From: Candidatus Omnitrophota bacterium
GTDB lineage: Bacteria > Omnitrophota > Gorgyraeia > 2-01-FULL-45-10
Reading direction: 5' to 3'
DNA length: 7,634 nucleotides
Assembly (NCBI GenBank): GCA_026387135.1
Contig: JAPLMH010000080.1
Location: forward strand, 1 to 7,634
Shown piece by piece: positions 1 to 6,439 of this stretch (position 1 is its first letter; each line of letters starts with the position of its first letter). Both the position numbers and the translations under genes were made by a program. The notes below the pieces were generated by a model. That model ran no database searches and was not told where the DNA came from. It was given only the letters and a program-made list of their open reading frames with translations.

Positions 1-1
1 G

Positions 2-349
2 AATTTTATAGTTGGCCTAAAAAAAGAATTCAAAGAGGGCGGTAGTCCGTACTATACATATAAAGGTGTGAAACTACAGATTCTGGATAAGGAAGTGCTA
101 AAAAAAATATTGGGCAAGATACAGAGCGAAGTTGCCAGAATAAATGCGGATAGGATTAGTAAACAAATTGAATCGATACAACAAGCGCAGCGCACAATAG
201 CCGCTACACAGCAGGCGGCTCGCGCTTCCGCCGTTACGGTTAGATCACCGGTTCTTCCACCCAATCCACCGCAGACGCCGCGTGCGCCAACTACTCAGCC
301 ATATGTGCCCAGAACTCCGCCACCACCTCCAGTGCCTCAAAGGAGATAA
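2..349 (+). CDS. 3' end of an unrecognised protein with a helical segment and proline-rich C-terminus (5' truncated)
   Basis: The reading frame is already open at the left edge of the window and closes with TAA at 347-349, so this is the last 115 or so codons of a longer gene. A GTG at 68 could start a 93-residue protein, but the uninterrupted frame upstream of it makes that unlikely. The visible protein begins with a mixed segment (KEGGSPYYTYKGVKLQIL). A charged, glutamine- and alanine-rich stretch of about 60 residues follows, likely helical or coiled-coil. The last 33 residues contain 15 prolines, including a run of five, and end in QRR. Such tails occur in envelope-spanning, secreted or scaffold proteins, but I do not recognise the family and assign no function. 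The stop lies 12 nt before purA, so the two genes are probably co-transcribed. Confidence 0.7.
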   Translation, partial: NFIVGLKKEFKEGGSPYYTYKGVKLQILDKEVLKKILGKIQSEVARINADRISKQIESIQQAQRTIAATQQAARASAVTVRSPVLPPNPPQTPRAPTTQPYVPRTPPPPPVPQRR

Positions 350-361
350 TAAAAGGATATC

Positions 362-1636
362 ATGTCAAACACAGTCATAATAGGAGCCCAATGGGGCGAT
401 GAGGGTAAGGGCAAGGTCATAGATATATACTCCAAGAAGGCCGATGTCGTAGCCAGGTACCAGGGCGGTAATAATGCCGGACATACTGTAGTAATAGGTA
501 AGGACTCGTTCGTCCTGCATCTTATACCCTCCGGGATACTACACAAAGGTAAGGTCTGCGTGATAGGTAACGGCGTTGTCGTAGACCCTAAAGCGCTGCT
601 AGAAGAGATAGCCACGCTTGAGTCAAAAGGCATAAAGATCGGCAAAAGGCTTCTCGTAAGCCAAGACGCGCATGTGATATTTCCTTATCACCGTAAGCTG
701 GACGAGCTTAGGGAAACGAAGAAAAAACAGAAGATAGGGACCACTAAGAGGGGTATAGGGCCTTGCTATGCCGATAAAGTGGCAAGGCTTGGCATAAGAT
801 TTGTGGATCTTCTGAACGAAAAGGTCTTTAAGGAAAAATTGAATGAAAATCTGGAGGAGAAGAACCCTATATTCTCAAAGATATACAATGTGGAGGGGTA
901 CTCTTTCGACGAATTGTACGAAGAATACTCCGGATATGCCGAAAGGATAAAAAAATATATCTGCAATACAACGGTCTATCTGAATGAGGCGGTCGGCAAG
1001 AAGAAGAGGGTGCTTTTTGAAGGCGCTCAGGGCACTCTTCTCGACGTCGACCACGGGACATATCCCTTTGTCACATCGAGCAATTCCACTTCGGGCGGGG
1101 CATCCACTGGTACCGGGGTCGGCCCGAACAAAATAGACAAGGTTATAGGGGTCGTTAAGGCTTACACTACGAGGGTGGGTGAGGGGCCTTTTCCGACAGA
1201 ATTTTCAGATGACCTTATGGAGAGGATACGCACAAAAGGAAAAGAGTTCGGCGCCACCACTGGAAGGCCGCGACGATGCGGCTGGTTCGACAGTATTGTC
1301 GTAAAGCATTCCGTCATGGTGAACGGGATAGATGAGATAGTGGTGACTAAGCTCGATGTGTTGGATGACCTCGAGAGCTTAAAGATATGCACAGCGTATA
1401 AGTATGGCGGGCGTGTCTATAAGGATTTTCCTTCCGACATAGAGGTCTTGAGTAATTGTGAGCCCCTGTACGAAGAGCTGCCGGGATGGAAGAAGGATAC
1501 CACCGGAATCACTTCATACTCAAGGCTTCCAAAGAACGCAAAAAACTACTTGAAGAAAATACAGAAACTTTTAAGCACTAAGATAGTGCTTATCTCGGTA
1601 GGTTCCGAGAGGAAACAGACTTTTTCCAGCGAGTAG
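362..1636 (+). CDS. purA: Adenylosuccinate synthetase
   Basis: This cytoplasmic enzyme joins IMP and aspartate using GTP to give adenylosuccinate, GDP and phosphate, the committed step from IMP to AMP. The protein has 424 residues, normal for bacterial PurA. Visible motifs are the GTP loop GAQWGDEGKGK at 8-18 with catalytic Asp13, and NNAGHT at 37-42 with catalytic His41. IMP-site GTTKRGIGP lies at 127-135, and EGAQGTLLDVDHGTYPFVTS at 221-240. Further on are TTGRPRRCGW at 300-309 and the guanine-binding TKLDVLD at 330-336. The final signature reads GSERKQT (414-420), with Ser where most homologues have Pro. ATG 362 is preceded by AAAGGA (352-357), and residue numbering from this start agrees with E. 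coli PurA. purA is not normally part of the uppS-cdsA cluster downstream; here it heads it, 21 nt before hppA. Confidence 0.98.
   Translation: MSNTVIIGAQWGDEGKGKVIDIYSKKADVVARYQGGNNAGHTVVIGKDSFVLHLIPSGILHKGKVCVIGNGVVVDPKALLEEIATLESKGIKIGKRLLVSQDAHVIFPYHRKLDELRETKKKQKIGTTKRGIGPCYADKVARLGIRFVDLLNEKVFKEKLNENLEEKNPIFSKIYNVEGYSFDELYEEYSGYAERIKKYICNTTVYLNEAVGKKKRVLFEGAQGTLLDVDHGTYPFVTSSNSTSGGASTGTGVGPNKIDKVIGVVKAYTTRVGEGPFPTEFSDDLMERIRTKGKEFGATTGRPRRCGWFDSIVVKHSVMVNGIDEIVVTKLDVLDDLESLKICTAYKYGGRVYKDFPSDIEVLSNCEPLYEELPGWKKDTTGITSYSRLPKNAKNYLKKIQKLLSTKIVLISVGSERKQTFSSE
1572..1592. repeat. Perfect 9-bp inverted repeat (hairpin) near the end of purA
   Basis: TAAGCACTA at 1572-1580 and its exact reverse complement TAGTGCTTA at 1584-1592 are separated by AGA. 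It overlaps PurA codons of about 404-411, 44 nt before the stop and 65 nt before the hppA start. No T-run follows, so it does not look like a standard intrinsic terminator. It may be coincidental, or could affect mRNA stability at the purA/hppA junction. Confidence 0.5.
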
Positions 1637-1657
1637 AAGAAAGGAGCGGCAGTAAAG

Positions 1658-3769
1658 ATGTCTTTCGATATTTTGAATTTGGCGCCCATAGGTTCCGTAT
1701 TCGCCCTTGCATTTGCGGGATACCTAGCAATGAGGGTGTTGAAGCATGATGAGGGTACCCAGGAGATGAGGGATGTAGCCGAGGCGGTCAGGGAGGGTGC
1801 CAGCGCGTACCTGAAGAGGCAGTATTCGGGTGTCGCCATATTCTTCGGCGTGATGTTTTTGGTGCTTCTATTTTTAGCTTCAAGGAATTATCTTTCATAT
1901 TTCGTTCCGTTCGCGTTCATTACAGGCGGATTCTTCTCAGGTCTATCCGGATACATAGGTATGAGCATAGCCACTAAGGCAAGCGCCAGGACGACTAATG
2001 CTGCCAGAACCAGTCTTAACTCCGCGCTTAGCGTTGCTTTCTCATCCGGCGCGGTCATGGGCCTCGTAGTTGTCGGTCTGGGACTCTTGGACCTGTCAAT
2101 ATGGTACTATCTTTTGAATTGGTACTATTCCTGTCACGCGATACCGGCCGGAATGGATAAATTAGGCATAATAACATCCACTATGTTATGTTTCGGGATG
2201 GGCGCCAGCTCCCAGGCTCTATTCGCCAGAGTGGGCGGCGGCATATTTACAAAAGCCGCTGACGTGGGAGCGGACCTTGTAGGAAAGGTTGAAGCCGGTA
2301 TTCCTGAGGACGATCCACGCAATCCGGCGGTAATAGCCGATAATGTCGGTGATAACGTCGGAGACGTCGCAGGTATGGGCGCTGATCTCTATGAATCATA
2401 TGTCGGATCTATAGTCGCGACCATGGCGCTTGGCGTTGCGGCTTTCGGAGCTCTTGGGTTGAGCCTTCAATCAATAACTATACCGATGGTCATGGCCGCG
2501 GTAGGCGTTATAGCTTCTGTTATCGGCACCTTCTTTGTCAAGACTGAAGAGAAGGCCGAACAGGGTGCGCTGCTCGCCGCCTTAAGGCGCGGCGTATATT
2601 CAAGCTCAATAATAGTTGCCATAGCTTCGTTCTTTGTCGTTAAGTTCAGCCTTGGTATGCAGTATATAGGCGTATATTACTCTGTTCTCGCGGGACTTTT
2701 GGCCGGAGTGGCGATCGGTTTCTTTACGGAGTTCTTTACGTCGAGTAAATATAGTCCCACAAGAAAGATAGCGGATGCTTCTCTTACAGGTCCGGCCACC
2801 GTCATAATAAGCGGTATTTCTGTGGGAATGTTATCTACGGCCTTACCGGTGATCGTCGTATCCATGGCTATAATGGCGAGCTACTATCTTTCCGGCGGCG
2901 CAACAAATCCGAATATGGGTCTTTACGGCGTAGGTATATCGGCGGTAGGAATGTTATCCACTTTAGGTATAACTCTGGCGACAGACGCTTATGGGCCGGT
3001 TGCCGATAATGCAGGCGGCAACGCGCAGATGACCAACCAACCCAAAGAAGTGAGAGAGAGGACCGATGCTCTCGATGCTCTCGGAAATACAACCGCCGCG
3101 ACCGGCAAAGGCTTCGCGATAGGTTCGGCGGCGCTGACGGCTCTGGCTTTGATAGCCGCATACCGTGATCAGATAGTCATCCTTGGCGGTAAGATGGATC
3201 TGTCATTGATGAATCCTCAGGTACTGATAGGCCTCTTTATAGGAGGCATGCTGCCATTCGCTTTCTGCGCGCTTACCATGAGCGCGGTCGGCAGGGCGGC
3301 AGGCGCTGTTGTGGTAGAGGTAAGGCGCCAGTTTAAAGAGATAGCCGGTCTGATGCAGGGTAAAGCAAAGGCAGATTATGCGCGCTGTGTCAGCATCGTA
3401 ACTAAAGCGGCTCAAAAAGAGATGATCTTACCGTCGGTGCTTGCGATAGCGGCTCCCATTATAATGGGAGTATTGTGTGGTATAAACAGCGTAGCGGGGA
3501 TGTTGACTGGAGCCACCGTCACAGGATTTGTTCTGGCCGTAATGATGGCGAACTCCGGCGGCGCATGGGACAACGCGAAAAAATATATAGAGGAAGGCCA
3601 TCACGGCGGAAAGGGGTCTCTACCCCACAAGGCCGTAGTAGTAGGAGATACCGTCGGGGATCCGTTTAAGGATACTTCGGGCCCGAGCCTTAATATCCTG
3701 ATAAAGCTGATGTCGATGGTATCCATAGTCTTCGCGGCGTTCATAATTCACAATACATTGTTAAAATAA
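1658..3769 (+). CDS. hppA: Membrane-bound ion-translocating pyrophosphatase, K+-dependent type, probably Na+-pumping
   Basis: This integral membrane enzyme hydrolyses pyrophosphate and uses the energy to move Na+ or H+ out of the cytoplasm. It has 703 residues, is very hydrophobic throughout, and is likely to have the family's 16 membrane helices. Active-site motifs are DVGADLVGKVEAGIPEDDPR (202-221), DNVGDNVGD (228-236), DAYGPVADNAGGNAQM (443-458), GGAWDNAKK (634-642) and GDTVGDPFKDTSGPSLN (663-679). The subtype marker GNTTAATGKG (476-485) has Ala480 and Gly483, as in K+-dependent enzymes; K+-independent ones have Lys and Thr. Glu246 in GADLYESYVG is where Na+-pumping homologues such as Thermotoga maritima carry their gate glutamate, rather than one helical turn later as in plant H+ pumps. 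That makes Na+ transport the better guess, but dual Na+/H+ pumping cannot be excluded. ATG 1658 follows AAAGGAG (1640-1646). uppS begins 3 nt after its stop. Confidence 0.97.
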   Translation: MSFDILNLAPIGSVFALAFAGYLAMRVLKHDEGTQEMRDVAEAVREGASAYLKRQYSGVAIFFGVMFLVLLFLASRNYLSYFVPFAFITGGFFSGLSGYIGMSIATKASARTTNAARTSLNSALSVAFSSGAVMGLVVVGLGLLDLSIWYYLLNWYYSCHAIPAGMDKLGIITSTMLCFGMGASSQALFARVGGGIFTKAADVGADLVGKVEAGIPEDDPRNPAVIADNVGDNVGDVAGMGADLYESYVGSIVATMALGVAAFGALGLSLQSITIPMVMAAVGVIASVIGTFFVKTEEKAEQGALLAALRRGVYSSSIIVAIASFFVVKFSLGMQYIGVYYSVLAGLLAGVAIGFFTEFFTSSKYSPTRKIADASLTGPATVIISGISVGMLSTALPVIVVSMAIMASYYLSGGATNPNMGLYGVGISAVGMLSTLGITLATDAYGPVADNAGGNAQMTNQPKEVRERTDALDALGNTTAATGKGFAIGSAALTALALIAAYRDQIVILGGKMDLSLMNPQVLIGLFIGGMLPFAFCALTMSAVGRAAGAVVVEVRRQFKEIAGLMQGKAKADYARCVSIVTKAAQKEMILPSVLAIAAPIIMGVLCGINSVAGMLTGATVTGFVLAVMMANSGGAWDNAKKYIEEGHHGGKGSLPHKAVVVGDTVGDPFKDTSGPSLNILIKLMSMVSIVFAAFIIHNTLLK
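3453..3470. repeat. 18-bp perfect palindrome inside hppA
   Basis: CTCCCATTATAATGGGAG reads identically on both strands. It falls in HppA codons of about 599-605 (AAPIIMGV, a membrane helix). The bases just outside (G and T) do not extend it. It could be a dimeric-protein binding site, but its position deep in a coding region and the lack of a second copy make chance a real alternative. Confidence 0.45.
3740..3767 (+). promoter_or_regulatory. Candidate sigma70-like promoter at the end of hppA, driving uppS
   Basis: TTCATA (3740-3745; 4 of 6 to TTGACA) and TAAAAT (3762-3767; 5 of 6 to TATAAT) are spaced by 16 nt in the AT-rich last codons of hppA. Transcription starting the usual 6 nt after the -10 box would begin at 3773, exactly the uppS GTG, giving a leaderless message. 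That would suit the absence of a ribosome binding site before uppS. Such matches occur by chance in AT-rich DNA, so this is only a candidate. Confidence 0.2.
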
Positions 3770-3772
3770 ATT

Positions 3773-4477
3773 GTGACAGAAAACAAAGTACCCGGACATG
3801 TCGCTATAATAATGGATGGCAACGGGAGATGGGCCAGCCAAAGAAACCTACCCCGTATAGCCGGACACAGGGCGGGAGTCAAGTCTGTAGAGGAAGTTAT
3901 CAAAGGCGCTAAAGAGTCAGGAGTCAAGATCCTGACTCTTTACACTTTCTCGACCGAGAACTGGAAGCGGCCAAAGTATGAAGTCGAGGCGCTTTTTAAG
4001 CTGCTCGAAAACTATATAGACGCCAAGGCCGATAACCTCACAAAAAATAATATAAGATTATCCGTAATAGGAAGGCTTGAAGGGCTCCCGGACAGCGTCC
4101 GGAATAAATTGAAGGTCGTTATGGAGAAGACCAAAGATAATACGGCCCTTACGTTGAACCTTGCCCTGAATTACGGCGCGAGGACCGAGATCTTGGACGC
4201 CGTCCGCGCTATCGTGGATGATTGCGCTTCGAAGAAGATAAGAGCCGAAGAGATAGACGAAAAAAGCTTTTCGGATCATCTATACACAAAAGGCATACCG
4301 GACCCGGACCTTCTGATAAGGACCTCCGGCGAGATGCGTCTATCGAATTTTCTCCTTTGGCAGTTGTCGTATTCCGAACTGTATATATCTAAAAAATTAT
4401 GGCCCGATTTCAAAAAGAATGATTTTCTCAAGGCCATAAAAGAGTATCAATCGAGGCAGAGGCGGTATGGCGGATAA
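3773..4477 (+). CDS. uppS: Isoprenyl transferase: (di-trans,poly-cis)-undecaprenyl diphosphate synthase
   Basis: This cis-prenyltransferase extends farnesyl diphosphate with isopentenyl diphosphate to the C55 carrier that ferries peptidoglycan and other glycan precursors. Each condensation releases pyrophosphate. The protein has 234 residues. Motifs are HVAIIMDGNGRWA (9-21) with the Mg/diphosphate-binding Asp15, RIAGHRAG (28-35), LYTFSTENWKRP (56-67), LNLALNYGARTEI (128-140), and PDPDLLIRTSGEMRLSNFLL (176-195) with Arg183 and Arg189; Glu202 completes the active site. GTG 3773 is forced: the hppA TAA is in the same frame only one codon upstream, and the first internal ATG lies inside the catalytic motif at Met14. 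No Shine-Dalgarno sequence is visible, so translation may rely on re-initiation after hppA or on a leaderless transcript. The 3' end overlaps cdsA by 11 nt. The product chain length cannot be read from sequence; C55 is assumed from the genomic context. Confidence 0.97.
   Translation: MTENKVPGHVAIIMDGNGRWASQRNLPRIAGHRAGVKSVEEVIKGAKESGVKILTLYTFSTENWKRPKYEVEALFKLLENYIDAKADNLTKNNIRLSVIGRLEGLPDSVRNKLKVVMEKTKDNTALTLNLALNYGARTEILDAVRAIVDDCASKKIRAEEIDEKSFSDHLYTKGIPDPDLLIRTSGEMRLSNFLLWQLSYSELYISKKLWPDFKKNDFLKAIKEYQSRQRRYGG
3910..3942. repeat. 13-bp perfect stem-loop inside uppS
   Basis: TAAAGAGTCAGGA (3910-3922) and TCCTGACTCTTTA (3930-3942) are exact reverse complements around a 7-nt loop, GTCAAGA. 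It covers UppS codons 46-57, about 140 nt after the start codon. By a rough estimate, a perfect 13-bp stem with a short loop is not expected by chance in a sequence this long. There is no clean T-run after it; the 3' arm ends CTCTTTA followed by CACTTTC. It may be an mRNA structure that pauses, processes or attenuates; no function is proven. Confidence 0.6.
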
Positions 4478-5291
4478 AAGCTCGCTTAAGAATAGACTCA
4501 TAAGCTCGGCTCTCATATTGACCCTCATAGCGATAATAATCTTCTACACACCGAACTGGGCATTCTCGCTATTGGCTTCCATCATGATCGGCTGCGCCCT
4601 ATCGGAATTTTTTAATCTGGCCCAGAAGAAGGGCATATTCGTATATAAATATTTCGGGATACTGATAGGCATGCTCGTTCCCGTGATCCTATACTTCCAA
4701 TCGGGCGCTGAGGGATATTTTGCGGTCGAGCCGTTCTTTATAGTAATCGCGTGTCTCTTCACATTTGTGCTTCTATTCATACGCCGCGAGAATTCACAGG
4801 CTCTCTCCAGCATATCCGTCACAATGTTCGGTCTCCTGTACATAGCGTGGTTCTTTTCATTCTTCGTAAAGTTGAAATTTCTGCCTCAAGGGCCGTTATT
4901 GGTAGCGTTCCTGATATTGGTCACAAAGATGGGGGATGTCGGAGCATATTTTGTAGGAAGATCTATAGGCAAGCATGGCCTTATCCCAAGGATAAGCCCG
5001 AACAAGACCGTTGAGGGAACGATAGGCGGCCTGATCTTCAGTGTGGCAACGGCCCTTATAAGCAGATCGTATCTGCCAAACTACTCATTTGCGCATCTCT
5101 TAACGCTCGGACTTCTTCTTGGCATATTGGCCCAGGTTGGCGACCTTGCCGAATCTTTGATAAAGAGGGATTGTAACGTCAAGGATGCCGGTAACAATAT
5201 TTCGGGATTCGGCGGGATGCTCGATGTTATCGACAGCCTGCTATTCACGGCACCGATATTCTATTTTTATGTCAAGGTACTGATCAAATGA
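4467..5291 (+). CDS. cdsA: Phosphatidate cytidylyltransferase (CDP-diacylglycerol synthase)
   Basis: This integral membrane enzyme makes CDP-diacylglycerol from CTP and phosphatidate, releasing pyrophosphate. The product is the branch point for the bacterial phospholipids. The protein has 274 residues with many hydrophobic segments from residue 11 onward. Catalytic regions are TKMGDVGAYFVGR (153-165), ISPNKTVEGTIGG (176-188), AQVGDLAES (222-230), and the family signature beginning SLIKRDCNVKD (230-240). The end of that signature reads ISGFGGMLDVID (245-256) instead of the classic PGHGG...DRID form, so Pro, His and Arg are replaced by Ser, Phe and Val. Homologues with GFGG or GMGG are, from memory, common outside Proteobacteria, and the metal-binding acidic residues remain. 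I therefore expect an active enzyme. ATG 4467 lies inside the uppS 3' end behind AGAGG (4458-4462), suggesting translational coupling. The stop overlaps the dxr start as ATGA. Confidence 0.95.
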   Translation: MADKSSLKNRLISSALILTLIAIIIFYTPNWAFSLLASIMIGCALSEFFNLAQKKGIFVYKYFGILIGMLVPVILYFQSGAEGYFAVEPFFIVIACLFTFVLLFIRRENSQALSSISVTMFGLLYIAWFFSFFVKLKFLPQGPLLVAFLILVTKMGDVGAYFVGRSIGKHGLIPRISPNKTVEGTIGGLIFSVATALISRSYLPNYSFAHLLTLGLLLGILAQVGDLAESLIKRDCNVKDAGNNISGFGGMLDVIDSLLFTAPIFYFYVKVLIK

Positions 5292-6439
5292 GAAAGAGAA
5301 TAGCCCTCTTAGGTTCCACAGGCTCCATCGGAGTGAACGCGCTTAAGGTCATATCTTCGCTAAGCGACAAATTTGAAATAATCGCGCTATCCGCAGATTC
5401 AAATATAAAGGCGCTTTCAGGCCAGGCCCGGAACTTCGGTCCGAAAGTACTATGCGTGAGAGACGCGGCGCTGGCCGGAAAACTTAAAGCCATCGTTCCT
5501 TCCGGGATCGGGATACTGAATGGCTCGAGCGGTCTTGAGGAGATAGTCTCGCGTAGAGATGTCGATATAGTCATCTTTGCGATAAGCGGGAGCTCCTGCA
5601 TAACCCCTCTCTTACGCGCCATAAAGAACAGAAAGAGAATAGCTCTTGCCAATAAAGAGAGCCTGGTGAGCGCGGGCGCAATTGTCATGCCTTTGGCAAG
5701 GAAGTATAATGTGCCGATCATACCCGTAGATAGCGAGCACAGCGCTATATTCCAGTGTTTAGGAAGCGAGAAGAGGCCTTTCTTAAATAAGATGTACCTT
5801 ACCGCTACCGGCGGCCCTCTTCTCGATATCCCGAAAAGTAGATTCGACAAATATTCGCGCAAATTTATCCTGAAACACCCCAAGTGGAAGATGGGCAGCA
5901 AGATATCGGTGGATTCGGCGACCATGATGAATAAAGGATTAGAGGTGATCGAGGCGAGATGGCTTTTCGATATTGAAGAAGATAAGATCGACGTACTGGT
6001 GCACCCGGAAGCGGCTGTGCATTCCATGATAGAGCTCATCGACGGGACCGTCTTCGCCCAGATAAGCCTCCCGGATATGCGCATACCCATACAATACGCC
6101 ATTACTTATCCCGCCCGTCTCTGCACAGAGGTGGAGTTCCTCGATTTTTCAAAGATAAAGAATCTGTCATTCAGGAAGCCGGATCTGAATAAATTCCCGT
6201 GTTTGAGGTTGGCGCGCGAGTCCCTGAAAAGGAGCGGAACGTATCCGGCCGTACTCAATGCCGCAGATGGAGAGGCCGTAAATAGCTATCTTAAAGGTAA
6301 GATAAATTTTTCGCGCATACCCGCTGTGATAGAAAAGGTGCTGGAGCATCATAAGAGATCACCAAACGAGCCCTCGATAGGCGATATAATGGGAGCCGAA
6401 TCCTGGGCGAGAGAGGAGACTTTAAGACTGTGTCGTTAG
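5288..6439 (+). CDS. dxr: 1-deoxy-D-xylulose 5-phosphate reductoisomerase
   Basis: Cytoplasmic Dxr converts DXP to 2-C-methylerythritol 4-phosphate with NADPH and a divalent metal. This is the committed step of the MEP isoprenoid pathway and the target of fosmidomycin. The protein has 383 residues, usual for the family. The NADPH loop GSTGSIG is at 9-15 and ANKESLV at 121-127. Metal ligands are Asp148 and Glu150 (in VDSEHSA) and Glu219. HPKWKMG (197-203) is the substrate-covering loop with His197 and Trp200. SVDSATMMNKGLEVIEA (207-223) binds phosphate. Differences from the common form: TATGG (172-176) where TASGG or TGSGG is usual, HPEA (239-242) for HPQS, and NAADG (324-328) for NAANE. All metal ligands are kept, so activity is expected. 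ATG 5288 overlaps the cdsA stop by 4 nt, with AAGG at 5274-5277 as a weak ribosome site. The gene overlaps rseP by 10 nt. Confidence 0.97.
   Translation: MRKRIALLGSTGSIGVNALKVISSLSDKFEIIALSADSNIKALSGQARNFGPKVLCVRDAALAGKLKAIVPSGIGILNGSSGLEEIVSRRDVDIVIFAISGSSCITPLLRAIKNRKRIALANKESLVSAGAIVMPLARKYNVPIIPVDSEHSAIFQCLGSEKRPFLNKMYLTATGGPLLDIPKSRFDKYSRKFILKHPKWKMGSKISVDSATMMNKGLEVIEARWLFDIEEDKIDVLVHPEAAVHSMIELIDGTVFAQISLPDMRIPIQYAITYPARLCTEVEFLDFSKIKNLSFRKPDLNKFPCLRLARESLKRSGTYPAVLNAADGEAVNSYLKGKINFSRIPAVIEKVLEHHKRSPNEPSIGDIMGAESWAREETLRLCR

Noticed and set aside
68..349. A complete 93-residue gene starting at GTG 68
   Set aside because: The same frame is open back to the window edge without a stop and no clear ribosome site precedes the GTG, so a truncated longer gene is more likely.
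2102..2127. Direct repeat TGGTACTAT in hppA
   Set aside because: It encodes the local repeat WYY...WYY in a variable loop of HppA; two short copies within a coding region have no further context.
2171..2189. 7-bp inverted repeat ATAACAT/ATGTTAT in hppA
   Set aside because: Short arms with a 5-nt loop are expected by chance several times in a window of this size.
3902..3950. Intrinsic transcription terminator at the uppS stem-loop
   Set aside because: The stem is strong but is not followed by a T-run, and it lies inside an intact conserved gene upstream of four co-directional overlapping genes.
4088..4102. CCGGAC/GTCCGG hairpin in uppS
   Set aside because: A 6-bp stem with a 3-nt loop is too short to separate from background.
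4980..4996. CTTATCC/GGATAAG hairpin in cdsA
   Set aside because: Only 7 bp and fully within conserved codons (GLIPRIS); it does not stand out above chance.
5284..6102. Long reverse-strand open frame of 272 codons opposite dxr
   Set aside because: It lies wholly opposite the clearly conserved dxr frame, its translation resembles no family, and every recognisable gene here is on the forward strand. It is a shadow of dxr codon usage.
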